A stretch of DNA of 64,000 nucleotides from an uncultured Pelagibacteraceae bacterium (GCA_902582155.1 CACHRI010000003.1:103924-167923); one strand, 5' to 3'. Shown: positions 27,368 to 39,216, counted from the stretch's first letter. Notes: generated by a model from the letters alone, not told the origin. A program made the numbers and translations.

Positions 27368-28691
27368 AGAAGAAAATAAGATATTTAAAAATTTATATAA
27401 CAATTATGGTTGGGAGATTGATAAAGCTATAGAGCGTGATGACTGGAAAGAGACTAATGAAATAATATCTAAAGGAAAGGAATGGATTATAAATGAAATC
27501 AAAATTTCAGAATTAAGAGGAAGAGGAGGGGCTGGATTTTCTACTGCAATGAAATGGTCTTTTATTCCAAAAAAACAAGGATCTCGACCTCATTATTTAG
27601 TAATAAATGCAGATGAGTCAGAGCCTGGGACATGTAAAGACAGAGAAATATTAAGATATGAACCTCAAAAATTAATTGAGGGATGCCTTATAGCTGGGTA
27701 CGCCGTAGGAGCTCATGTGTGCTATATTTATATAAGGGGCGAGTATTCTTTTGAAGGAAGAAGATTGCAGCAGGCTATAGATCAAGCATACAAAAATAAG
27801 TTTCTGGGTAAAAATGCATGCGGTTCAGGCTGGGATTTTGATATTCATATTCATTATGGTGCAGGCGCCTATATTTGTGGGGAAGAAACTGCTCTTTTAG
27901 AAAGTATTGAAGGAAACAAAGGTCAACCTAGACTTAAACCACCATTTCCAGCATTAGTTGGCTTATATGGATGCCCAACAATTGTAAACAATGTTGAGAC
28001 TATAGCCGTGGTTCCAACTATTTTAAGACGAGGTGGTAAATGGTTTGCGTCTATGGGAAGACCGAGGAATACTGGTACTAAAATATTTTGCATCTCCGGA
28101 AATGTAAATAATCCATGTAACGTAGAAGAAGAGATGGGAGTACCACTGAAAGAGCTTATAAATAATTACGCTGGAGGAGTAGTTGGTGGATGGGATAATT
28201 TACAAGCTGTAATTCCTGGTGGATCATCCATGCCCTTACTACCAAAGAAAATTTGTGAAACTCTAACTATGGATTTTGACTCTTTAATTGAAAATAAAAG
28301 TGGATTAGGAACTGCAGGTATTGTGGTAATAAATAAAGATCAAGATATTGTTTCCTGCATGGCTAGAATTGCTAGATTTTACAAACATGAAAGTTGCGGT
28401 CAATGCACTCCTTGTAGAGAAGGTTCAGGATGGATGTGGAGAATTTTGAATAGAGCTACCAAAGGAGAAACAACTCTAAGTGACATAGATTTATTAGATG
28501 ATGTAACAAAACAAATAGAAGGTCATACTATTTGTGCTTTCGGCGAGGGATCAGCTTGGCCAGTGCAAGGTCTTTTGAGACATTTTAGAAAAGAGGTAGA
28601 TAAAAAATGCAGTAACGACCCTTTAATTAAAAAGAAAAAAGACATTCCTTACTTAATTGATCAACACTTATTAGAGAAAAAAAATGCCTAA
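27360..28691 (+). CDS. nuoF: NADH-quinone oxidoreductase subunit F
   Basis: 51-kDa subunit that oxidises NADH with FMN and cluster N3. Visible are the NADH/FMN loop [14 protein letters not shown] near residue 58 and [13 protein letters not shown] near residue 165. The cluster ligands [12 protein letters not shown] and TICAFGEG lie in the C-terminal quarter. The 443-residue length is normal. It overlaps both neighbours by 8 bases. Confidence 0.97.
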   Translation: MLKEENKIFKNLYNNYGWEIDKAIERDDWKETNEIISKGKEWIINEIKISELRGRGGAGFSTAMKWSFIPKKQGSRPHYLVINADESEPGTCKDREILRYEPQKLIEGCLIAGYAVGAHVCYIYIRGEYSFEGRRLQQAIDQAYKNKFLGKNACGSGWDFDIHIHYGAGAYICGEETALLESIEGNKGQPRLKPPFPALVGLYGCPTIVNNVETIAVVPTILRRGGKWFASMGRPRNTGTKIFCISGNVNNPCNVEEEMGVPLKELINNYAGGVVGGWDNLQAVIPGGSSMPLLPKKICETLTMDFDSLIENKSGLGTAGIVVINKDQDIVSCMARIARFYKHESCGQCTPCREGSGWMWRILNRATKGETTLSDIDLLDDVTKQIEGHTICAFGEGSAWPVQGLLRHFRKEVDKKCSNDPLIKKKKDIPYLIDQHLLEKKNA

Positions 28692-30726
28692 AATAAATAT
28701 TAATGGAAAAGAAATAGAATTTGAAAATGGCATGACTGTTTTGCAAGCTTGTGAATTAGCTGATGTAGAAATACCAAGGTTTTGTTATCATGAAAGACTT
28801 TCTATAGCTGGAAATTGCAGAATGTGTTTAGTTGAAATGGAAAAATCACCTAAACCTATAGCTTCATGCGCTATGCCAGCAGCTGAAGGCATGAAAATAA
28901 AAACAAATACTCAATTAGTTGAGAAAGCTAGAAAGGGAGTAATGGAATTCTTATTAGCTAATCATCCTTTAGATTGCCCTGTATGTGACCAGGGGGGAGA
29001 GTGTGATTTACAAGATCAATCTCTTTACTATGGCGTAGACAAATCTAGATTTTCCGAAAACAAAAGATATGTAAGTGAGAAGTATATGGGGCCATTAATC
29101 AAAACTCAGATGACAAGATGTATACATTGTACTAGATGCGTTAGATTCGCAACAGAAGTTGCTGGGGTACCAGAAATAGGTGCAATTGGCAGAGGTGAAA
29201 ATATGGAAATAACAACTTATTTAGAAAAATCAATGGAGTCAGAGTTATCTGGAAATGTAATTGATCTTTGTCCTGTCGGCGCATTGACTTCTAAGCCATA
29301 CGCATTTTCTGCACGTCCTTGGGAGTTAAAGAAAACTGAAAGCATAGATGTTTTAGATGCAGTTGGTTCTAATATAAGAGTTGATACTTATGGCTGGGAA
29401 GTAAAACGAATTCTTCCAAGATTAAACGAAGACATAAATGAAGAATGGATATCTGACAAAACACGATATTCTTGTGATGGTCTTTTAAAACAAAGATTAG
29501 ATGTTCCTTATATTAAAAAAAATAATAAATTAGTTAAATCTGATTGGGACGAGGTAACAGAAGTTTTAGTTGAAAAATTTAGAGAAACTAAACCAGAACT
29601 TGTAGCTGGACATATAGGAGACCTTGCCAGTTTGGAAACAATTTTAGCATTTAAAAAATTTTTTGAGAAATTAGGAAGTAAAAATTTAGAATTTAGAGAA
29701 AAAAAATTTTATATAAATCCAAAAGATAAAATGAATTATTTATTTAATTCATCAATAAACGGAATAGAAGAATCAGATCTGATACTACTTATAGGTGCCA
29801 ACCCAAGACACGAGGCCACAATTCTTAATGCTAGAATTAGAAAAGCTTTTTTGAAAAATAAAACTAAGATTTTTTCAATTGGAAATCCTGGTGATCAAAC
29901 TTATGATTATACGTATTTAGGAGATGAAACTAAAATTATCAAAGAAATAATTGAAGAAAAACATCAATTTAATCAAAATTTAAATAAATCAAAAAAACCA
30001 ATTATTATCATTGGTGAGTCCGCTTTAGAACTTTCTTGTGGAGGCTATATATTTGAAGAACTTAAAGATTTTTTAATTAAAAAAAATTTTATAAATGAAA
30101 AATGGAACTCATTAAATTTATTAATTCAAAATGCTTCAACTGTAGGAGCCTTAGATTTAAAAATTATAGAAGAACAGGGTTTTAAATTTTTCGACAAATT
30201 AAATAGTAATAAATTTAAGATTTTATTTCTTTTAGGATCTGACAACCTAAAATTTCATAAAGATAACGAATTTATAATTTATCAAGGAAGCCATGGTGAC
30301 CGTGGAGCTGAAATTGCTGATATAATTTTACCATGTTCATCATATACAGAAGAAAACGGCTTATATGAGAATCTGGAGGGTAGAGTTCAAGAGTGTAGGA
30401 AAGCATCATATCCACCAGGTCAGTCTCTAGAAAGTTGGAAAATATTAAATAAAATTAGCTTAGCATTAAATAATGAAAAATTATTTAATAGCTTCAATAC
30501 ACTTAGACAAGAGGCCTTAAATTCTATACACAACTTTACTGAGATGAATGAACTTCCAGGTTATAAAAAACCCACAAATAAAATCCAAAACGATTACAAG
30601 GAAGAAAAAGTTTATATAAATCAAATTGATTATTATTTTTCTAATTGTATTTCCAGATCCTCAAAAGTAATGAGCGAATGCAGAAGCATAAAATTAAAGT
30701 CTTTAAAGTCAGGAACAAATAATTAA
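28684..30726 (+). CDS. nuoG: NADH-quinone oxidoreductase subunit G
   Basis: 75-kDa subunit with the chain of Fe-S clusters between NADH and quinone. The N-terminal [2Fe-2S] ferredoxin domain has [14 protein letters not shown] and ASCAMP. The His-Cys cluster lies in [19 protein letters not shown], and the next cluster in [12 protein letters not shown] with DLCPVGAL. From about residue 230 a molybdopterin-oxidoreductase-like domain without cofactor follows. The 680-residue length fits the alphaproteobacterial form. Confidence 0.96.
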   Translation: MPKININGKEIEFENGMTVLQACELADVEIPRFCYHERLSIAGNCRMCLVEMEKSPKPIASCAMPAAEGMKIKTNTQLVEKARKGVMEFLLANHPLDCPVCDQGGECDLQDQSLYYGVDKSRFSENKRYVSEKYMGPLIKTQMTRCIHCTRCVRFATEVAGVPEIGAIGRGENMEITTYLEKSMESELSGNVIDLCPVGALTSKPYAFSARPWELKKTESIDVLDAVGSNIRVDTYGWEVKRILPRLNEDINEEWISDKTRYSCDGLLKQRLDVPYIKKNNKLVKSDWDEVTEVLVEKFRETKPELVAGHIGDLASLETILAFKKFFEKLGSKNLEFREKKFYINPKDKMNYLFNSSINGIEESDLILLIGANPRHEATILNARIRKAFLKNKTKIFSIGNPGDQTYDYTYLGDETKIIKEIIEEKHQFNQNLNKSKKPIIIIGESALELSCGGYIFEELKDFLIKKNFINEKWNSLNLLIQNASTVGALDLKIIEEQGFKFFDKLNSNKFKILFLLGSDNLKFHKDNEFIIYQGSHGDRGAEIADIILPCSSYTEENGLYENLEGRVQECRKASYPPGQSLESWKILNKISLALNNEKLFNSFNTLRQEALNSIHNFTEMNELPGYKKPTNKIQNDYKEEKVYINQIDYYFSNCISRSSKVMSECRSIKLKSLKSGTNN

Positions 30727-30727
30727 C

Positions 30728-31732
30728 ATGGATTATTTAATAATACTTTTTAATGAAATATACAAAATACTATTTTTAGTAATCCCGATATTAGTTTCAG
30801 TTGCTATGATTGTTTGGCTAGACCGAAGAGTGTGGGGGCTGGTTCAAAAAAGAAAAGGTCCGAATGTAGTCGGCCCTTTTGGACTATTTCAAACTTTAGC
30901 TGATGCTTTAAAATATATTTTCAAAGAAATAATCATACCTGCAAGTGCCAATAAGCCAATTTTCATATTAGCTCCAATTATAACAATGACCTTAGCTTTA
31001 GTTGCATGGGCTGTTATTCCTCTAAGCGAAACTTTAGTTTTATCGGATATAAATGTAGGAATTTTGTACCTGTTTGCCGTTTCCTCTTTAGGAGTTTATG
31101 GAATAATTATGGGCGGATGGGCTTCAAACTCAAAGTATCCATTTTTAGGAGCGATTAGGTCAGCTGCTCAAATGGTTTCTTATGAGGTTTCAATAGGGAT
31201 AATAATAATTAATGTACTACTTTGCGTTGGTTCTCTTAATCTTAATGACATTGTTTTAGCTCAAAAGAATTTATGGTACGTCGTTCCGTTATTTCCGATG
31301 TTTGTAGTTTTTTTTATATCAGCGCTGGCTGAAACTAACAGACCACCTTTTGATTTACCGGAGGCAGAAGCAGAGTTAGTAGCTGGATATCAGACTGAAT
31401 ATTCAGGTATGATGTATGCTATGTTTTGGCTTGGGGAGTACGCAAACATACTTTTGATGTGTGCTATGGGATCTATTTTATTTTTAGGTGGCTGGTTACC
31501 TCCATTAGACATATACCCTTTAAACATCATTCCAGCTCCGTTTTGGATGATATTTAAAATTTTATTTTTATTTTTTCTTTTTGCTATAATAAAAGCTATT
31601 GTACCAAGATACAGATATGATCAGCTTATGAGATTAGGCTGGAAAATTTTCTTACCATTTTCACTAATTTATGTAGTTCTAACAGCTAGTTTTTTGCTTT
31701 ATTTTGACAAACTTCCAAAGGGATCTTTTTAA
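30728..31732 (+). CDS. nuoH: NADH-quinone oxidoreductase subunit H
   Basis: Membrane subunit at the quinone cavity, 334 residues with about eight helices. Conserved loops are [20 protein letters not shown] near residue 35 and the charged segment [20 protein letters not shown] near residue 205, which lines the quinone path. It ends one base into nuoI. Confidence 0.96.
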   Translation: MDYLIILFNEIYKILFLVIPILVSVAMIVWLDRRVWGLVQKRKGPNVVGPFGLFQTLADALKYIFKEIIIPASANKPIFILAPIITMTLALVAWAVIPLSETLVLSDINVGILYLFAVSSLGVYGIIMGGWASNSKYPFLGAIRSAAQMVSYEVSIGIIIINVLLCVGSLNLNDIVLAQKNLWYVVPLFPMFVVFFISALAETNRPPFDLPEAEAELVAGYQTEYSGMMYAMFWLGEYANILLMCAMGSILFLGGWLPPLDIYPLNIIPAPFWMIFKILFLFFLFAIIKAIVPRYRYDQLMRLGWKIFLPFSLIYVVLTASFLLYFDKLPKGSF

Positions 31733-32217
31733 TGAATTTAAACAGAATTTTAAAAACTATATTTCTAACCGAATTCTTCTCAGCAATTTTCAAAGCGATA
31801 AGAGAAATATTTAGACCAAAAAAAACAATTAATTATCCATTTGAAAAAGGTCATATCAGTCCAAGATTTAGAGGTGAGCATGCTTTGAGAAGATATCCTA
31901 ATGGTGAAGAAAGATGTATAGCATGTAAATTATGTGAAGCTGTATGTCCAGCCCAAGCTATCACAATAGAGTCAGAAGAAAGAAAAGACGGAAGTAGAAA
32001 AACCACAAAATACGATATTGATATGTTGAAATGTATATATTGTGGTTTATGCCAAGAGTCTTGTCCAGTTGATGCAATTGTTCAAGGTCCTAACTTTGAA
32101 TTTGCAACAGAGACCCGAGAGGAGCTCTATTACAACAAAGAAAAATTATTAGACAATGGAGATAGATGGGAGTCTGTATTAGCGAAAAACATTAAGACAG
32201 ACAAAATTTACAAATAA
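31732..32217 (+). CDS. nuoI: NADH-quinone oxidoreductase subunit I
   Basis: Ferredoxin-like subunit with two [4Fe-4S] clusters (N6a and N6b). The ligand motifs are [12 protein letters not shown] and [12 protein letters not shown] at about residues 61-72 and 100-111. The N-terminal amphipathic segment anchors it to the membrane arm. The length of 161 residues is normal. It is coupled to nuoH by a one-base overlap and directly abuts nuoJ. Confidence 0.97.
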   Translation: MNLNRILKTIFLTEFFSAIFKAIREIFRPKKTINYPFEKGHISPRFRGEHALRRYPNGEERCIACKLCEAVCPAQAITIESEERKDGSRKTTKYDIDMLKCIYCGLCQESCPVDAIVQGPNFEFATETREELYYNKEKLLDNGDRWESVLAKNIKTDKIYK

Positions 32218-32847
32218 ATGTTAGCTCACGCAATATTTTTTTATTTTTTTTCAATTTTAGCGATTTTTTCAGCTTTAATGGTCATAACTTCTAGAAGCAC
32301 AGTTAATTCTGTATTTTTTTTGATATTAGATTTTATATCAGTTGGGTGCCTATTTATAATGGTAGGTGCAGAATTTTTAGGAATGATACTTTTAATCGTT
32401 TATGTTGGAGCTGTCGCTGTATTATTTTTATTCGTTGTAATGATGTTAAACGTTGCCCAACAAAAACAATCATGGTTCATAGGGAAAAAATCAACACATA
32501 TACCTTCTGGACTATTGGTTTCTTTATTAATCTTTTTAGAACTTCTCGTTGTTATTGGTGGTTGGAAATACAAAGAAAATGTCATGTCTAGTTCTAACTT
32601 AGTTATTGATCAGTCAATTACTAATACACATGCAATTGGGAGCGTAATGTATACAGACTATATTTTATATTTTCAGTTATCAGGAATAATTCTTCTTTTA
32701 TCCATGGTTGGTGCGATAATATTAACTTATAGAAAAAGAGAAAATGTTAAAACTCAAAGCTACATTAAACAAATTTCTAGAGATAAATCTTCTGCAGTTG
32801 CCCTTGTAGAAGTTGAATTTAATAAAGGAGTAAAAATAGATGATTGA
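32218..32847 (+). CDS. nuoJ: NADH-quinone oxidoreductase subunit J
   Basis: Membrane subunit of the proton-pumping arm, 209 residues with five helices. The third helix has the [20 protein letters not shown] sequence that contributes the pi-bulge and conserved glutamate. The C-terminal tail is soluble and more variable. It overlaps nuoK by 8 bases. Confidence 0.95.
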   Translation: MLAHAIFFYFFSILAIFSALMVITSRSTVNSVFFLILDFISVGCLFIMVGAEFLGMILLIVYVGAVAVLFLFVVMMLNVAQQKQSWFIGKKSTHIPSGLLVSLLIFLELLVVIGGWKYKENVMSSSNLVIDQSITNTHAIGSVMYTDYILYFQLSGIILLLSMVGAIILTYRKRENVKTQSYIKQISRDKSSAVALVEVEFNKGVKIDD

Positions 32848-33151
32848 AATAGGACTCGGCCATTATTTAACACTTGGGGCAATAATATTTTTTCTTGGGG
32901 TTATAGGTATATTTTTAAATAGAAAAAATGTGATAGTAATTCTGATGTCTGTAGAATTAATACTGCTATCAGTAAATATAAATCTAATTTCATTTTCAAT
33001 TTTTTCAGGTGATTTATTAGGTCAAATATTCACGATGTTGATTTTGACAGTAGCAGCTGCTGAAGCTGCAATAGGATTGGCTATTATAGTCATATTTTAC
33101 CGAAATAAAGGTTCAATTAGAGTCGAAGATATTCACGAAATGAAAGGCTAA
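32840..33151 (+). CDS. nuoK: NADH-quinone oxidoreductase subunit K
   Basis: Small MrpC-like membrane subunit, 103 residues and three helices. The conserved buried glutamates are in [13 protein letters not shown] and [13 protein letters not shown]. The start lies 8 bases inside nuoJ, and the stop abuts the nuoL start. Confidence 0.96.
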   Translation: MIEIGLGHYLTLGAIIFFLGVIGIFLNRKNVIVILMSVELILLSVNINLISFSIFSGDLLGQIFTMLILTVAAAEAAIGLAIIVIFYRNKGSIRVEDIHEMKG

Positions 33152-35056
33152 ATGGAGTACGCAGTAATTTTTTTACCATTAATTGGATCTATCGTTACTT
33201 ATTTTGCAAAAAGATTTGGAAGTTTATTTTCTCAAATATTTTCATCGTTAATGGTTTCATGCTCTGCAATAATTTCTTTTGTTATATTTTATGATGGAGT
33301 CTTAAATAATAATTATGGGAATTATATAGTTTTCGAATGGATAAATTCTGGTGATTTTAAAGTAAATTGGTCAATTAATATAGATCCCCTTAGCTCTATA
33401 ATGATAATGGTTGTTACCACAGTTTCGGCTTTAGTGCATGTTTACTCGATAGGTTACATGAGTAACGATCCTCATAAACCAAGATTCATGTCTTACTTAT
33501 CTTTATTTACTTTTTCAATGCTATGCTTAGTAGTTTCAGATAATTTTTTACAATTATTTTTTGGTTGGGAAGGAGTGGGTCTATGCTCATATTTGTTAAT
33601 AGGATTCTGGTACAAGAAGGAAACGGCTAATAATGCTGCGATAAAAGCTTTTATTGTTAATAGAGTTGGAGATTTTGGTTTGGCTATTGGAATATTTCTA
33701 ATATTTTTAAATTTCAATTCAATAAATTTTCAAGATGTTTTTGAAAATGTTCCAAATTTTTCAGATAAAAAATTAAATATTTTTGGTGGAGAATTTAATT
33801 TGATAACTTCAATATGCGTGTTTCTGTTTATAGGTGCAATGGGAAAATCAGCACAATTTTTTTTACATACTTGGTTACCAGATGCAATGGAAGGACCAAC
33901 GCCAGTTTCTGCACTAATACACGCTGCTACTATGGTGACTGCGGGAGTATTTTTAGTTGTTAAATGCTCGCCAATTTTTGAGTATTCAACTTTTGCACTT
34001 AACCTTGTAGCAACCGTAGGAATTATAACTGCATTGTTTGCTGCGTCCGTAGCGTTAGTTCAAAATGATATAAAAAAAATTATTGCTTATTCAACTTGTA
34101 GTCAGTTAGGCTATATGTTTTTTGCTGCTGGAGTCGGCGCTTATCACATTGCAATGTTTCATTTATTTACCCATGCCTTTTTTAAAGCATTATTATTTTT
34201 AGGAGCAGGTTCAGTTATACATGCTTTCCACGATGAACAAGATATATCTAAAATGGGCGGTGTATGGAAAAAAATACCTTTCACAATGACTTTAATGTTA
34301 ATCGGAACTTTAGCTTTAACAGGATTTCCCTTTTTATCAGGCTTTTATTCAAAAGATGCAATTATTGAGTATGCTTTTTTAAAAAACACCACAATGGGGA
34401 ACTATGTCAGTAGCGTGGGTATATTTGTTGCTTTTCTTACATCAATTTACTCTTGGAGATTATTTTTTAAAACTTTTTTTGGCAAATACGCCAACAAATC
34501 AATACCAATTGAAAAAACTCATGAATCCCCAATGATAATGATTATTCCTTTAATAATTTTAGCAGTCGGTGCAATCTTTGCAGGGTATTTTTTTAAAGAT
34601 TTATTCATAGGTGATAACTTTAATTATTGGGGTGATACAATATTTTTCCTAAATTATATTAAATTAGAAAATATTCCAATATGGGTAATAGTTATAACTC
34701 CAGTTTTAGTTATAATTTCTATCCCTATTTCATATATTTTATTTATAAAAGACAAATCTATTTTGGATGGAATAAAAAAATCTAATGAGCCTTTGTATAA
34801 TTTTTTGTTAAACAAATGGTATGTAGATGAAATTTATGATTTTATTTTTATTAAACCATTAAAGAAGCTAGGTTTATTTTTTTGGAAAAGAGGTGATCAA
34901 AATACGATTGATAGATTTGGGCCCGATGGCATCTCTAAAGTAATTAAGTATATTTCTAATAAAGCTGTTCAATTTCAAAGTGGCTATATATACGATTATG
35001 CTTTTGTAATGCTCATCGGACTTTCAGCATTAATAACATATTTAATTTTGAACTAA
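33152..35056 (+). CDS. nuoL: NADH-quinone oxidoreductase subunit L
   Basis: Distal antiporter-like subunit with the long lateral helix. The 634-residue protein has the proton-channel motifs FFGWEGVGLCSYLLIGFW (key glutamate) and FLHTWLPDAMEGPTPVSALIHAATMVTAG. The C-terminal horizontal and anchor helices are present. Length and motifs are normal. Confidence 0.97.
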   Translation: MEYAVIFLPLIGSIVTYFAKRFGSLFSQIFSSLMVSCSAIISFVIFYDGVLNNNYGNYIVFEWINSGDFKVNWSINIDPLSSIMIMVVTTVSALVHVYSIGYMSNDPHKPRFMSYLSLFTFSMLCLVVSDNFLQLFFGWEGVGLCSYLLIGFWYKKETANNAAIKAFIVNRVGDFGLAIGIFLIFLNFNSINFQDVFENVPNFSDKKLNIFGGEFNLITSICVFLFIGAMGKSAQFFLHTWLPDAMEGPTPVSALIHAATMVTAGVFLVVKCSPIFEYSTFALNLVATVGIITALFAASVALVQNDIKKIIAYSTCSQLGYMFFAAGVGAYHIAMFHLFTHAFFKALLFLGAGSVIHAFHDEQDISKMGGVWKKIPFTMTLMLIGTLALTGFPFLSGFYSKDAIIEYAFLKNTTMGNYVSSVGIFVAFLTSIYSWRLFFKTFFGKYANKSIPIEKTHESPMIMIIPLIILAVGAIFAGYFFKDLFIGDNFNYWGDTIFFLNYIKLENIPIWVIVITPVLVIISIPISYILFIKDKSILDGIKKSNEPLYNFLLNKWYVDEIYDFIFIKPLKKLGLFFWKRGDQNTIDRFGPDGISKVIKYISNKAVQFQSGYIYDYAFVMLIGLSALITYLILN

Positions 35057-36547
35057 ATGAATTTTCCTATATTATCTACTATTATATTCCTCCCTTTTGT
35101 TGGTGCCTTATTTTTATTTTTATTTAGTCAAAAAGATGAAAGTAAAAGCTCGATTTATATTTCGTTGTTTACTTCTATAGCAAATTTTTTATTAGTTTTA
35201 TTTTTATGGTACTCATTTGACAAAAATGAATCAGGTTTCCAGTTTATTGAAGAAGCTATTTGGATTAATGGCTTTATAAAATTTAAACTTGGAATTGACG
35301 GTATTTCAATTTTATTTATAGTTTTGACTGCATTTATCACGCCAATATGTATAATTTCTTGCATAAATAGTATTAAAAAAAGATTAAAAGAATTTTTAAT
35401 TGCTATATTAATTCTAGAAACATTTATTATTGGTGTTTTTTGCTCTTTAGATTTAATAATTTTTTATCTTTTTTTTGAGGCAGGATTAATTCCTATGTTT
35501 TTAATTATTGGAATTTGGGGCGGACCTCGAAGAGTATACTCAGCTTATAAATTCTTTTTATTTACATTATTGGGTTCAGTTCTAATGTTAGCAGCTATAA
35601 TTTTTATTTATTGGTCAGTAGGAACAACTGATTACACAGAGATATACAAGCTCAAAATTCAAAAAGAGTATCAATATTTATTATGGCTGGCATTTTTTAG
35701 TTCTTTTGCTGTAAAAACTCCAATGTGGCCCGTTCACACTTGGTTGCCGGATGCTCATGTGGAAGCTCCAACTGCTGGATCAGTTATTTTAGCCGCTATA
35801 CTTTTAAAGATGGCTGGTTATGGTTTTTTAAGATTTTCTTTAGGAATGTTTCCAATAGCTTCCGAGTACTTCACACCCTTAGTATTCGTACTCAGTATTG
35901 TAGCGATTATTTACACATCATTAGTTGCTTTAATGCAAGAAGACATGAAAAAACTAATTGCTTATTCTTCAATAGCGCATATGGGATTTGTAACATTGGG
36001 CATATTTACATTTAACAAGCAAGGTATAGAAGGGAGCATGTTTCAGATGTTGAGCCATGGCTTGATATCTGCTGCATTATTTCTTTGCGTAGGGGTTTTA
36101 TATGACAGAACAGGATCAAGAATGATCAAAAGCTATGGAGGTGTTGTAAACTATCTTCCAAAGTTCTCACTTATCTTTATAATTTTTGTACTGGGAGCAC
36201 TTGGTTTGCCCGGTACAACTGGTTTTATAGGGGAATTTTTAGTATTAGTAGGGACATTCAAAAAGAATTATTTAGCGGCCATACTCGCAAGTACAGGTGT
36301 GGTTTTATGTGCAGCTTATATGTTATGGATGGCAAAAAGAGTAATTTTTGGTGAATTGAATAAAACAATTTCAAAATTAAAAGATATAAATTATTTAGAA
36401 GGTTCAATTTTACTCATACTATGTCTTTTAAGTATAATTTTTGGATTTTATCCAGAACCTATCATGAATACTATGGATTTAACCGTAAATGTTATTATAG
36501 ATAATCATCAAAATGAGCTAGCTACAAACTTGACTAGCAATAAATAA
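35057..36547 (+). CDS. nuoM: NADH-quinone oxidoreductase subunit M
   Basis: Antiporter-like proton-pumping subunit of 496 residues. The family motifs are FYLFFEAGLIPMFLIIGIWG (glutamate in the middle), PMWPVHTWLPDAHVEAPTAGSV and KKLIAYSSIAHMGF. It abuts nuoL without a spacer and overlaps nuoN by one base. Confidence 0.97.
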   Translation: MNFPILSTIIFLPFVGALFLFLFSQKDESKSSIYISLFTSIANFLLVLFLWYSFDKNESGFQFIEEAIWINGFIKFKLGIDGISILFIVLTAFITPICIISCINSIKKRLKEFLIAILILETFIIGVFCSLDLIIFYLFFEAGLIPMFLIIGIWGGPRRVYSAYKFFLFTLLGSVLMLAAIIFIYWSVGTTDYTEIYKLKIQKEYQYLLWLAFFSSFAVKTPMWPVHTWLPDAHVEAPTAGSVILAAILLKMAGYGFLRFSLGMFPIASEYFTPLVFVLSIVAIIYTSLVALMQEDMKKLIAYSSIAHMGFVTLGIFTFNKQGIEGSMFQMLSHGLISAALFLCVGVLYDRTGSRMIKSYGGVVNYLPKFSLIFIIFVLGALGLPGTTGFIGEFLVLVGTFKKNYLAAILASTGVVLCAAYMLWMAKRVIFGELNKTISKLKDINYLEGSILLILCLLSIIFGFYPEPIMNTMDLTVNVIIDNHQNELATNLTSNK

Positions 36548-37956
36548 TGGAAAATTTAAATTTAATATTACCTGAAATAACCTTGTTTTTTGGAATTTGC
36601 CTTTCTTTAATGGTGGGAGTGTTTTTTAAAAACAGCTTTCAAATTACAATGAAATTATCAATATTGATTTTGTTAGGTGTAATTTATTTGATTTTAACAA
36701 GCTGGAGTGGCGATAAACAAATATTTTTAGACTCATTTATAAATGATAAATTTTCGAATTATTTTAAAGTATTAATTTTGATTTCAAGTATATTTGTTTT
36801 TTTTTCGTCAAATCAATTTATTAAAGATAAAAAACTTTTTAAATTTGAATATCCGATTATAATAATGTTTTCCGTTTTAGGCATGTTCTTTATGCTTAGT
36901 GCTAATGATTTGATACTCTTTTACCTTGGTTTGGAACTTCAATCATTAGCATTATACGTCTTAGCTGCAATAGATAGAGACAACACTATCTCATCAGAGG
37001 CTGGTATAAAATATTTTGTCTTAAGTGCTTTATCATCAGGATTGTTGCTGTACGGTTGCTCACTTTTATATGGATTTACAGGCACAACAAATTTTAATGA
37101 AATAAGTAATAATTTAAACTCTGAAAATATCGGAGCAATTTTCGCAATGGTATTTATTCTAGTTGGCTTAGCCTTTAAGGTTTCTGCAGTACCATTTCAT
37201 ATGTGGACTCCAGATGTTTATCAGGGTGCACCTACTTCAATAACAAATTTCTTTGCAGTAGTTCCAAAAGCAACTGGATTAGCTGTGATAATCAGATTTA
37301 TGGATATTCCATTTAAAAATATTTTACATGAATGGCAAACTATTTTAATTTTTATAGCGATAGCTTCCATGATACTTGGAAGTGTAGCTGCAATAGGTCA
37401 AAAAAATATTAAAAGACTTTTGGCCTATAGCTCAATAAGTCACATGGGTTATGCTTTAGCAGGTGTGGCAACCGGAACTTACTCAGGTTATACAAGCACA
37501 GTAATTTATATTACAATTTACGTAATTATGAACTTAGGTGCTTTTGCTTGTTTATATTTGATGAAAGTAGACGGCACATATACTGAAAAAATAGATGATT
37601 TATCTGGCTTGTCAAAACAGAAACCTTTATTAGCTTTTTCATTTTTAATTCTATTTTTTTCGTTGGCAGGCATTCCTCCACTGGGCGGGTTCTTTGCAAA
37701 GTTTTTTGTTTTTATGGCTGTAATAGAAAGCGAATTGTATGCTTTAGCAGTCATTGGATTGTTAACAACTGTAATTTCTGCTTTTTATTATCTTAAAGTT
37801 ATAAAAATAATATATTTCGACGATGTAAGAGTAAGTTTTGATGATATTAGAAATGTTAGTATTAAAACAACTATATTTTTAAGCTGCTTAGTACTTTCAC
37901 TTTATTTTATTTCGCCATCATTTATCAACATAATTTTGGATGGCCTATTTATTTAA
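36547..37956 (+). CDS. nuoN: NADH-quinone oxidoreductase subunit N
   Basis: Third antiporter-like subunit, 469 residues and about 14 helices. Conserved segments are LILFYLGLELQSLALYVLAA, VPFHMWTPDVYQGAPTS and KRLLAYSSISHMGYAL. The stop overlaps the birA start by one base, so the complex I operon runs directly into the next gene set. Confidence 0.97.
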   Translation: MENLNLILPEITLFFGICLSLMVGVFFKNSFQITMKLSILILLGVIYLILTSWSGDKQIFLDSFINDKFSNYFKVLILISSIFVFFSSNQFIKDKKLFKFEYPIIIMFSVLGMFFMLSANDLILFYLGLELQSLALYVLAAIDRDNTISSEAGIKYFVLSALSSGLLLYGCSLLYGFTGTTNFNEISNNLNSENIGAIFAMVFILVGLAFKVSAVPFHMWTPDVYQGAPTSITNFFAVVPKATGLAVIIRFMDIPFKNILHEWQTILIFIAIASMILGSVAAIGQKNIKRLLAYSSISHMGYALAGVATGTYSGYTSTVIYITIYVIMNLGAFACLYLMKVDGTYTEKIDDLSGLSKQKPLLAFSFLILFFSLAGIPPLGGFFAKFFVFMAVIESELYALAVIGLLTTVISAFYYLKVIKIIYFDDVRVSFDDIRNVSIKTTIFLSCLVLSLYFISPSFINIILDGLFI

Positions 37957-38474
37957 TGAAATTTCATGTTCTAAAATTTCAAAGTGTTAAAAGTACAAAT
38001 GATTTAGCAATTAAAAGAATTAAAAGTGGAAAAATAAAACCGGCTTTTTTAATTGCAGAAACTCAAAAAAAAGGTAGAGGTCAATATGGTCGAAGATGGG
38101 TCTCATATAAAGGAAATATTTTTATAAGCCTTTATTTCAAATTAAGAAAAAAAATGTCTTTTAAATTGATTACCAAAAAAGTGTATACAATTATTAAAAA
38201 AAGTATAGAAAAAGTTGCTGATGTAAAAGTTTCAATTAAACTACCGAATGATTTAATGGTTAAAGGCCATAAAGTTTGTGGCATATTGCAAGAAACTGTA
38301 GTTTTTAATAATGAAAAATATATCATTATAGGAATCGGAATAAATTTAAGCAAAAGTCCAAGTATTTTAAAAAAGAAAATATCATATTTACAAAGATATA
38401 GTGATAACAAAATAAAAAAAAATGATATCTATAAGACTATTAAAAGAAATTTTGAAAAATTTATATTAAAATAA
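37956..38474 (+). CDS. birA: Biotin--[acetyl-CoA carboxylase] ligase, minimal form
   Basis: Attaches biotin to the biotin carboxyl carrier protein. The 172-residue chain contains only the catalytic domain. The ATP/biotin loop GRGQYGRRW lies near residues 40-48, and the KLPNDLMVKGHKVCGILQE segment with the catalytic lysine lies near 90-110. It lacks an N-terminal DNA-binding domain, so it is not a repressor. It also seems to lack most of the C-terminal SH3-like domain found in longer relatives. Its place after nuoN matches alphaproteobacterial synteny. Confidence 0.88.
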   Translation: MKFHVLKFQSVKSTNDLAIKRIKSGKIKPAFLIAETQKKGRGQYGRRWVSYKGNIFISLYFKLRKKMSFKLITKKVYTIIKKSIEKVADVKVSIKLPNDLMVKGHKVCGILQETVVFNNEKYIIIGIGINLSKSPSILKKKISYLQRYSDNKIKKNDIYKTIKRNFEKFILK

Positions 38475-38475
38475 G

Positions 38476-39216
38476 ATGTATATTATAGGAGATATTGGAA
38501 ACACAGAGACAAAAATATGCGTATTTAATAGCAAGAAAAAACTTGTTATAAGAAAACTGTACAATACAAATAGTCTTAGATCGCACAATATAAAAAATAA
38601 ATTAATATTTCTTAAAAAATTTAAAACTAAAATTAAAAAAACTATTTTTAGTAGTGTAGTTCCAAAAGTATATAAGAATATAAAAAAGACCATTGAAAAA
38701 ATTATTGATTTGAGAGTTAAAGAATTAAAACAGTATAATTTAAAAAAGATTATTAAAATTAAAGCTGATTTGAAACAAGTAGGCTCAGATAGAATTGCAA
38801 ACGCTATAAGTGTAATTGATGACAAAAAAGACTATATTATTTTAGATTTTGGTACCGCAACAACATTTGATGTAATTTTAAAAAACTCTTATCGAGGTGG
38901 AATAATTGCTCCTGGAGTAAAACTTTCATTAAATACTTTATTTGAAAAGGCAAGTTTAATACCAAATATAAAATTAACAAAAGTAAGTAAGGTTATAGGA
39001 AAAAATACAAAAAGTGCAGTGAGGGCTGGTTTTTACTGGGGATACAAAGGTTTAATTAAAAATATTATTTACAAGATTGAAAAAGAAAGTAAAAGAAGTT
39101 TTACATTAATACTAACAGGTGGTCTTTCTCATTTATTTAAAGATACAATAAAAAAAAAATCAAAAATTGACAAAGATCTTACGATTAAAGGTTTATTGAA
39201 GCTTACAACGATATGA
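38476..39216 (+). CDS. coaX: Type III pantothenate kinase
   Basis: First step of coenzyme A synthesis, ATP-dependent phosphorylation of pantothenate. The 246-residue protein has the acetate/sugar kinase fold. The phosphate loop GDIGNTETK is at residues 4-12, GSDRIANA near residue 105, LDFGTATTFDV near 121-131, and GGIIAPG near residue 139. It starts two bases after birA and overlaps rnj by 4 bases. Confidence 0.93.
   Translation: MYIIGDIGNTETKICVFNSKKKLVIRKLYNTNSLRSHNIKNKLIFLKKFKTKIKKTIFSSVVPKVYKNIKKTIEKIIDLRVKELKQYNLKKIIKIKADLKQVGSDRIANAISVIDDKKDYIILDFGTATTFDVILKNSYRGGIIAPGVKLSLNTLFEKASLIPNIKLTKVSKVIGKNTKSAVRAGFYWGYKGLIKNIIYKIEKESKRSFTLILTGGLSHLFKDTIKKKSKIDKDLTIKGLLKLTTI

Noticed and set aside
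38466..38825. A 119-codon minus-strand frame opposite coaX
   Set aside because: Hydrophobic shadow of lysine-rich coding sequence; coaX motifs are intact on the plus strand.
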